NCBI GenBank assembly: GCA_963822595.1 | Contig: CAWGIG010000001.1 | Span: 310,001 to 374,000, forward strand | DNA: 64,000 nt | Reading direction: 5' to 3' | Source: CAVRUH01 sp963822595 | GTDB lineage: Bacteria; Chlamydiota; Chlamydiia; Chlamydiales; Waddliaceae | In this document: positions 59,686-64,000 of the stretch, one piece after another | Layout: every line of letters begins with the position of its first letter | Numbering within the stretch: the stretch's first letter is position 1 | Made by a program: the position numbers and the translations under genes | Notes under the pieces: generated by a model | Databases searched by the model: none | Told to the model about the DNA's origin: nothing | What the model saw: only the letters and a program-made list of their open reading frames with translations

Positions 59686-62044
59686 TTACAAATTTACGCT
59701 GGGTTCGCTTTTTCTCTAACGCCATAATAACCAGTTGATCAATTAATTGAGAGGGTGGCAATCCATTTACCTCTAAAACCTTAGGGAACATGCTGTAAGG
59801 CGTGCAGCCCGGCAACGGATTAATCTCACTCATCCAAAAATTCCCCGACGCATCAAGAAACGTATCTACTCGCGAGCACCCCTGACATCCTGCAAGCTGA
59901 TAGGCCCTCTTCACCAACTCTTTTCCTTTTGCCAATTGCTCCGTAGTGAGATCCGATTTAAATATTGATGGAATGCCGCAATCGGTATATTTTTCATCAT
60001 AGGTATAAATTTCTCCTGAACGGATAACTTCTCCCGGATCGAATACGCGAACATGATCGTTTCCCAAAACGGCAAACTCGATTTCTCTTCCAATGATTTC
60101 GTTTTCAACAAGAATTTGCGAGTCGTATTTCATGACGAGATCTACTGCTGCAGGAAGATTCTGTTCGCTCACGACTTTCGAAACAGAGATGCTGGAGCCA
60201 AGATGTGTTCCCTTCGCATAAATAGGATAGCGCAATTTTTCACGAATAGTTTTTAGGATAGATTCACGTTCTGTTTTCCATTGATAAGCGCTGAAAGCGA
60301 CAAAGGGTGACGTTGGAATCCCATGGTGCAGCCAAACAGCTTTAAGAAGAGCTTTATCCATGGCTATAGCGCATGCGCGATGGTCCGGTCCTGCGTAGGG
60401 TTTATCGAGCATGTCCAAGAACCCCTGAAGAGTGCCATCTTCACCGAAATTTCCGTGCAATATAGGAATAAATACATCGCATTTTAAGATATTATCCATG
60501 ACCTCTTGAGAAATCGGAAGAGAAGACTCATCTTCATTGTTAATTTTTCCATTGGACCATATCCCCTGCTTATTGATTCCGAATTCATGAACATCGTAAT
60601 AGGTTCTATTTAGAGCTTGAATCATGTTTTGGCTAGAAAGAATAGAAACTTCATGCTCTGATGAGCGGCCTCCGGATATCCAACCGATTTGATATTTTTT
60701 GACCCCCTCTTTTCTGAGAATATCGAGAAGCTGATTTCCCAAATGGGTGATATCCCCTGCTCCCAAAGTGATGACAACATCATGGGGACGGACAAATTTA
60801 GCCAAGGAAGCAGCAAGTTCTGATCTAGGGAGGTATTTGGAAGGTGCTTTAATTTCTGCAATGACTTTTTCGATTGTAACACCCGGAATCCGAGCTTCAG
60901 AAGCTGCGAATATATCAGTCACGAAAAGTTCATCGACTTCGCTAAAGATATCGCTATAAAGTCCCAAGCAATCGCGCGTACGGGTATAACGGTGGGGTTG
61001 GAACACGGCAATCAGTCTTCTTTCTCCGATAGCTTCTCGTAGACCTTTCAGTGTCGCCACGATTTCGGTTGGAAAATGAGCGTAGTCATCAAGAATAAGA
61101 ACCCCTTGATGCTCCCCTTTTTTCTCAGCCCTTCTGGCAACACCTTGGAATGCCAACAAACCTTTCCGAATGAGATCCTCAGGAATTCCTAAACGAATAG
61201 CCAGGCCGAAAACAGCCGAGGCGTTAAGGGCATTATGCTTTCCTAACAAAGGCAATTCAATATGAGAGTAGTGTTTTCCTTCAAAATCGATATCAAAGAA
61301 ACAGCGCCATCCATCTTGATGAAATTGCGAAATTCTGAGCTTACAGCCTTCTGAAAAACCATAGGAAATCCCCTCTTTTGCGATATTTTTGAGTCGGGAG
61401 TCATCTCCGCACCAAAAAAGGTGATTTTTCGATTGAACATCATTTAAAAAAACTTCGAATTCGCGGATGAGTCCGCTTTCTGACTTAAAGTGGTTGAGGT
61501 GGTCGAGTCCGATGTTTGTGACGATGGCGCCAAAAGGTTTGTATTTGGTGAAGGTGCCGTCACTTTCGTCGGCTTCAGCGACGAAATATTCCCCTTCGCC
61601 GTGACCCGCGTTGGATCCGTATTGGGGAATGATGCCTCCGACAGCAAAGGAAGGATCGACATTTCCTTGTTTTAAAACAGTAGTCAAAAGCGAGGTCGTC
61701 GTTGTTTTTCCGTGTGTTCCTGTGACAGCTAGCGATTTTTTCCCATCCATGAGAATTTTTAGGAGATCGGAACGATGGAGCATTTTGCATTTTAGATGTT
61801 GTGCAGCTTGGTATTCCGGATTACATTCTTTGATATCTGTAGAATACACAACAGTGAGATCCGGGGTGATGTAGGAGCTTGAATGGCCGATATGAACATT
61901 GGCACCTTCTTGAGATAATCCTTTTGTGACATAGTTTTCGGCGATATCGCTGCCTGATACGGCGATTTTTCTTTTCAATAGTAGACGAGCCAGGCCACTC
62001 ATCCCGATTCCGCCGATACCAATAAAATGGCATTTTTGTAACAT
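59678..62044 (-). CDS. murC-ddl: MurC-Ddl fusion: UDP-MurNAc-L-alanine ligase / D-Ala-D-Ala ligase
   Basis: A 788-aa two-domain enzyme of peptidoglycan precursor synthesis. Residues 1-445: MurC, with CHFIGIGGIGMSGLARLLL, P-loop VTGTHGKTTTTSLL, EADESDGTF and HPHRYTRT-like FQPHRYTRTRDCLGLYSDIF. From about 450: Ddl, IGWISGGRSSEHEVSILSSQ, HGNFGEDGTLQGFLDML, KPYAGP, and the C-terminal EINPLPGCTPYSMFPK. The fusion is a known chlamydial feature. Start at 62044 with GAGGGGA upstream; the in-frame extension to 62236 has no coding likeness. It ends overlapping ftsQ. Confidence 0.96.
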   Translation of the reverse strand: MLQKCHFIGIGGIGMSGLARLLLKRKIAVSGSDIAENYVTKGLSQEGANVHIGHSSSYITPDLTVVYSTDIKECNPEYQAAQHLKCKMLHRSDLLKILMDGKKSLAVTGTHGKTTTTSLLTTVLKQGNVDPSFAVGGIIPQYGSNAGHGEGEYFVAEADESDGTFTKYKPFGAIVTNIGLDHLNHFKSESGLIREFEVFLNDVQSKNHLFWCGDDSRLKNIAKEGISYGFSEGCKLRISQFHQDGWRCFFDIDFEGKHYSHIELPLLGKHNALNASAVFGLAIRLGIPEDLIRKGLLAFQGVARRAEKKGEHQGVLILDDYAHFPTEIVATLKGLREAIGERRLIAVFQPHRYTRTRDCLGLYSDIFSEVDELFVTDIFAASEARIPGVTIEKVIAEIKAPSKYLPRSELAASLAKFVRPHDVVITLGAGDITHLGNQLLDILRKEGVKKYQIGWISGGRSSEHEVSILSSQNMIQALNRTYYDVHEFGINKQGIWSNGKINNEDESSLPISQEVMDNILKCDVFIPILHGNFGEDGTLQGFLDMLDKPYAGPDHRACAIAMDKALLKAVWLHHGIPTSPFVAFSAYQWKTERESILKTIREKLRYPIYAKGTHLGSSISVSKVVSEQNLPAAVDLVMKYDSQILVENEIIGREIEFAVLGNDHVRVFDPGEVIRSGEIYTYDEKYTDCGIPSIFKSDLTTEQLAKGKELVKRAYQLAGCQGCSRVDTFLDASGNFWMSEINPLPGCTPYSMFPKVLEVNGLPPSQLIDQLVIMALEKKRTQRKFVNV

Positions 62045-62372
62045 AAATTTTTCCCCTCTTCCAACTCCAATAGAGTACAAAATTTCACATTTATTCGGTA
62101 GTATATAAGCCTTTATCGGGATACTCTTCACAAAAATCTCCGAATCCCAAACAATAGGAAGCAATCCTACCTTTAGAGCCCTTTCTAAAGAAAAAAATCT
62201 TTTAATTCGGCAGCAATAAAGGGATGCATATGACACATGAATGCCCTGCCTGCTAATAAATCAACGCCTTCCCTTTTCAGCTTCCTGTACTGGATCCTGT
62301 TAAAGTCGTTCTGGCTTTGCACCATAGAATCTTAGGTTATCCGGTTCAAGTAAGTCAATCCAAGCTTTTTCA
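62045..62372. other. 328-nt gap without recognisable gene
   Basis: Between the murC-ddl start and the vapC stop. It holds the murC leader with a GAGGGGA ribosome-binding site. A 46-codon minus-strand reading frame (62185-62325) and a similar-length plus-strand one near 62258-62390 have no family resemblance, ribosome-binding site or promoter. I see no RNA gene or palindrome here. Confidence 0.6.
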
Positions 62373-62777
62373 TTATTTCAACAATTGAAAAGTTCCGAGC
62401 TCTTTGACAGCCTCTTTATCAAAGGTGTATGTGTAAAAACAGTCATTGGCATGGTTTTGCCTTCCAATCAGGCAATCGGAGAAGCCCGCAGAGTTACAAG
62501 TTTTATAATCATTTAAGGCATGCCAGACTACATTATGATTTTCGAAAACCAATTCTTGTGTTTGTAGTAGTAGATGCAAAATGTTAACTATCTCTTCTTT
62601 GGAAATTTTATAGGCACGTTCTAATACCCATACCGTTTCACATAAAGTAATTAGACTGATCCAGAGCAACTGCCCTTCGGCTGTAGATTTACTGATAATC
62701 TTATTCGCAAGCGCTGCTTGATGATGATCGTCTTGAGTGAGGTATCTCACGATCACATTTGTGTCGAGGCCAATCAT
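62373..62777 (-). CDS. vapC: PIN-domain toxin VapC
   Basis: Protein of 134 aa. PIN-domain acidic residues: D5 in MIGLDTNVIVRYLTQDD, E46-type in SLITLCETVWVL, and D in NSAGFSDCLIGRQNHANDC. Expected to cleave RNA, often initiator tRNA or rRNA, when VapB is lost. The start overlaps the vapB stop by 4 nt. Confidence 0.93.
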   Translation of the reverse strand: MIGLDTNVIVRYLTQDDHHQAALANKIISKSTAEGQLLWISLITLCETVWVLERAYKISKEEIVNILHLLLQTQELVFENHNVVWHALNDYKTCNSAGFSDCLIGRQNHANDCFYTYTFDKEAVKELGTFQLLK

Positions 62778-63022
62778 TCTATGGCCTCTTGAGCACCCTC
62801 AGAAATAGCTTTTTTCATTTCCGCTAAACTGACAGTTTTTTTTCTTTTTCCTTGGACAATTCCTTTGAGTTGAGAAATATGTCTTTGAATAGGAATAATA
62901 AGAATCGTTCCGTCCTTTTGAATTTGAAAATCAATCTGGGTCCCCTCGTGGATCATTGCCGTTACTCTTATTTCCTTGGGAATGGTAACCTGCCCTTTGC
63001 TTGTAACAGTCGATTTTGTCAT
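62774..63022 (-). CDS. vapB: AbrB-family antitoxin VapB
   Basis: Protein of 82 aa: MTKSTVTSKGQVTIPKEIRV (AbrB/MazE DNA-binding fold), then a C-terminal toxin-binding tail (SLAEMKKAISEGAQEAIE). GGAGAATTATC before the ATG. Order antitoxin-toxin as usual in vapBC. Controlled from the promoter and inverted repeat at 63052-63088. Confidence 0.92.
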   Translation of the reverse strand: MTKSTVTSKGQVTIPKEIRVTAMIHEGTQIDFQIQKDGTILIIPIQRHISQLKGIVQGKRKKTVSLAEMKKAISEGAQEAIE

Positions 63023-63051
63023 GATAATTCTCCTTACTTTTTTCCTATTTC

Positions 63052-63067
63052 CTTACTTTATTGTAAG
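63052..63067. promoter_or_regulatory. putative VapB operator
   Basis: Inverted repeat CTTAC-N6-GTAAG that overlaps the vapBC -10 box. A copy of the half-site AGTAAGGA also lies just before the vapB ribosome-binding site. Fits autorepression by the VapBC complex. Confidence 0.5.
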
Positions 63068-63088
63068 ATACATAAGGATTTTTGTCAA
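63060..63088 (-). promoter_or_regulatory. promoter of vapBC
   Basis: Minus strand: consensus TTGACA (63088-63083), a 17-nt spacer and TACAAT (63065-63060). Confidence 0.68.
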
Positions 63089-63190
63089 TGTTTTCGGTCT
63101 CCAAAACACCTGTAACTCTGAATAAAAATTCACAATGTGACGTCACCACTCATTTTTATACTACTAAAGCCAATTGGGGACACAGTAAGC

Positions 63191-63355
63191 TATACTGAAG
63201 TGGGCTCAAAAATCGGTATTTCGGGCACTTCAAAGCCCCGGGGTTCAACGATCGCAAGTGCCCTTATATTGTTTAATATTAGGGCACTTGCGATCGTTGA
63301 ACCGCGGGAGCTTTCAAGTGCCCCAAATACCGATTTTTGAGTTCACTTCAGTATA
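63191..63355. repeat. 165-bp MITE-like palindrome, family G copy 2
   Basis: Nearly identical to 34554-34720: the same TATACTGAAGTG ends, CCCCGGGG block and GATCGCAAGTGCCC arms, with a slightly shorter loop. It lies between divergent vapB and the right-edge F-box gene, in a 433-nt gap that otherwise holds the two promoters. TATA at both ends could reflect TA-type target duplication. Confidence 0.9.
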
Positions 63356-63386
63356 CATACGCCTATCAAGCTTTATTGTTTTTTAC

Positions 63387-63415
63387 TAGACATTCATTTG
63401 AATTAATGATATTAT
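63387..63415 (+). promoter_or_regulatory. putative promoter of the right-edge F-box gene
   Basis: TAGACA (63387-63392), a 17-nt spacer and TATTAT (63410-63415), followed by TGAGGAA and the ATG at 63456. Confidence 0.55.
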
Positions 63416-63455
63416 ATTTTTTATTTATAATAAATAACATATTAATGAGGAAATT

Positions 63456-64000
63456 ATGAGCTTTTTAACAACTAATTATTATATCAGTACATCGCATGAA
63501 GTGCATAGATTACTCGATTATGTTCGAAGGAAAAATGGGGATGTTTATTTCAAACACGTCAATGATCATTGTAATGAATTAGAAGTCATTACAAAACGAC
63601 ATTTTGAATCTTTAAGTGGTGTGTCAGAAAGAGAACTCCTAAAGGATCTCGAGGGAGTCATAAAAAAAGCAGATGGGATGTATTTGTACATAAAAGAAAT
63701 AAATGCCATTCGACGCCTCCGTAATGAGTTATTTATGTCAGTTGAGCCTAATAGAGGGAATATTCTATCCATTCCAAGAGATGTAATAGAACACCATATA
63801 TTGAAATATACCACACCAAAGCAAATAGCAGAATTAAGGGCGATCAATAGACTATTCAGAGCAGCAGGAACACATCTCGCTAAAATCCTATCCATTAACG
63901 AAGGAGGCCTTGCACTTAAAAAATGTCTTCCTAAGCACATTGCAAAAACAAGTGAAGAAAACGATAGGACTCCGATGCCCTGTCTTGGAAGAAATTTATC
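63456..64000 (+). CDS. F-box protein, incomplete at the window edge
   Basis: 181 codons are visible before the window ends. Residues 1-100 are helical and charged. Residues about 108-145 read SIPRDVIEHHILKYTTPKQI then AELRAINRLFRAAG, which fits an F-box ('LPxEVLxxIxxxLxxxDLxxxxxVNRxFRxxA'). TGAGGAA precedes the ATG 5 nt away and a good promoter is upstream. The C-terminal target-binding part is outside the window. Likely host-directed by analogy with amoeba symbionts. It would be the second F-box gene in 64 kb. Confidence 0.75.
   Translation, partial: MSFLTTNYYISTSHEVHRLLDYVRRKNGDVYFKHVNDHCNELEVITKRHFESLSGVSERELLKDLEGVIKKADGMYLYIKEINAIRRLRNELFMSVEPNRGNILSIPRDVIEHHILKYTTPKQIAELRAINRLFRAAGTHLAKILSINEGGLALKKCLPKHIAKTSEENDRTPMPCLGRNL

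Noticed and set aside
62185..62325. 46-codon minus-strand frame between vapC and murC-ddl
   Set aside because: No promoter, ribosome-binding site or similarity; listed only as part of the gap.
63566..63940. Minus-strand frame of 124 codons at the right edge
   Set aside because: It is antisense to the F-box gene, which has a promoter, a ribosome-binding site and a recognisable domain.

Overview
This window looks like part of the chromosome of an environmental member of the Chlamydiota (a Parachlamydiales-type amoeba symbiont, not one of the animal Chlamydiaceae). The evidence is a MurC-Ddl fusion, a methionine aminopeptidase with an N-terminal SEC-C zinc motif, an RsbV-type STAS protein next to miaA, and several gene strings in the order I recall for Chlamydia trachomatis: metG / small protein / gmk; rnhB-rplS-trmD-rpsP-ffh-prmC-prfA-rpmE; tadA / rpsO-pnp / ftsH / tilS / two Lpt permeases; nudix-fabF-rsfS / coiled-coil protein / miaA-rsbV / ftsQ / murC-ddl. 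Eukaryotic-like F-box and ankyrin modules fit life inside a eukaryotic host. The assignment rests on gene content and remembered gene order, not on a database search.

Layout. 0-2.5 kb: an unknown protein, trmB and map. 2.7-9.2 kb: sthA, an unknown gene, rpmB, and the operon yicC-gmk-rpoZ-like-unknown-metG. 9.2-19.1 kb: an accessory block with a DUF2490 protein, a complete tripartite RND efflux operon, an atypical cytochrome P450, a DUF202 membrane protein and an NlpC/P60 hydrolase; it sits between halves of a gene string that is contiguous in C. trachomatis. 19.2-24.9 kb: a translation and secretion operon in which ffh and prmC carry three apparent one-base frameshifts. 25-28.6 kb: a degenerate rhomboid, lineage-specific unknowns and tadA. 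28.6-31.2 kb: rpsO and pnp. 31.5-34.5 kb: a large F-box/ankyrin protein. 34.9-42.4 kb: ftsH, tilS, a GYF_2 protein, lptF, lptG and a secreted protein. 42.4-43.5 kb: a HigBA-like module and an AbrB protein. 43.5-48 kb: a ferredoxin, cysS and an acyltransferase-ACP-acyl-ACP synthetase fusion. 49-54.5 kb: the operon HAD phosphatase-glnN-nadD-rsfS-fabF-nudix. 54.6-62 kb: a coiled-coil protein, miaA, rsbV, ssb, a CutA-like protein, ftsQ and murC-ddl. 62.3-63 kb: VapBC. At the right edge, from 63,456, a second F-box protein runs out of the window.

The most striking non-coding feature is a set of about fourteen long intergenic palindromes (about 70-235 bp) of at least eight sequence families. Most lie 0-17 nt from a stop codon, and in some cases the stop codon is part of the repeat. 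Six families, unrelated in exact sequence, share one design: arms built from purine-rich units of about 9 nt. One locus shows one family nested inside another, and two copies of another family are nearly identical with matching terminal inverted repeats. This looks like a system of mobile or templated palindromes that uses gene ends as landing sites or as 3'-end hairpins. Good sigma70-type promoters were found for about a dozen units, and two toxin-antitoxin promoters carry clear inverted-repeat operators.
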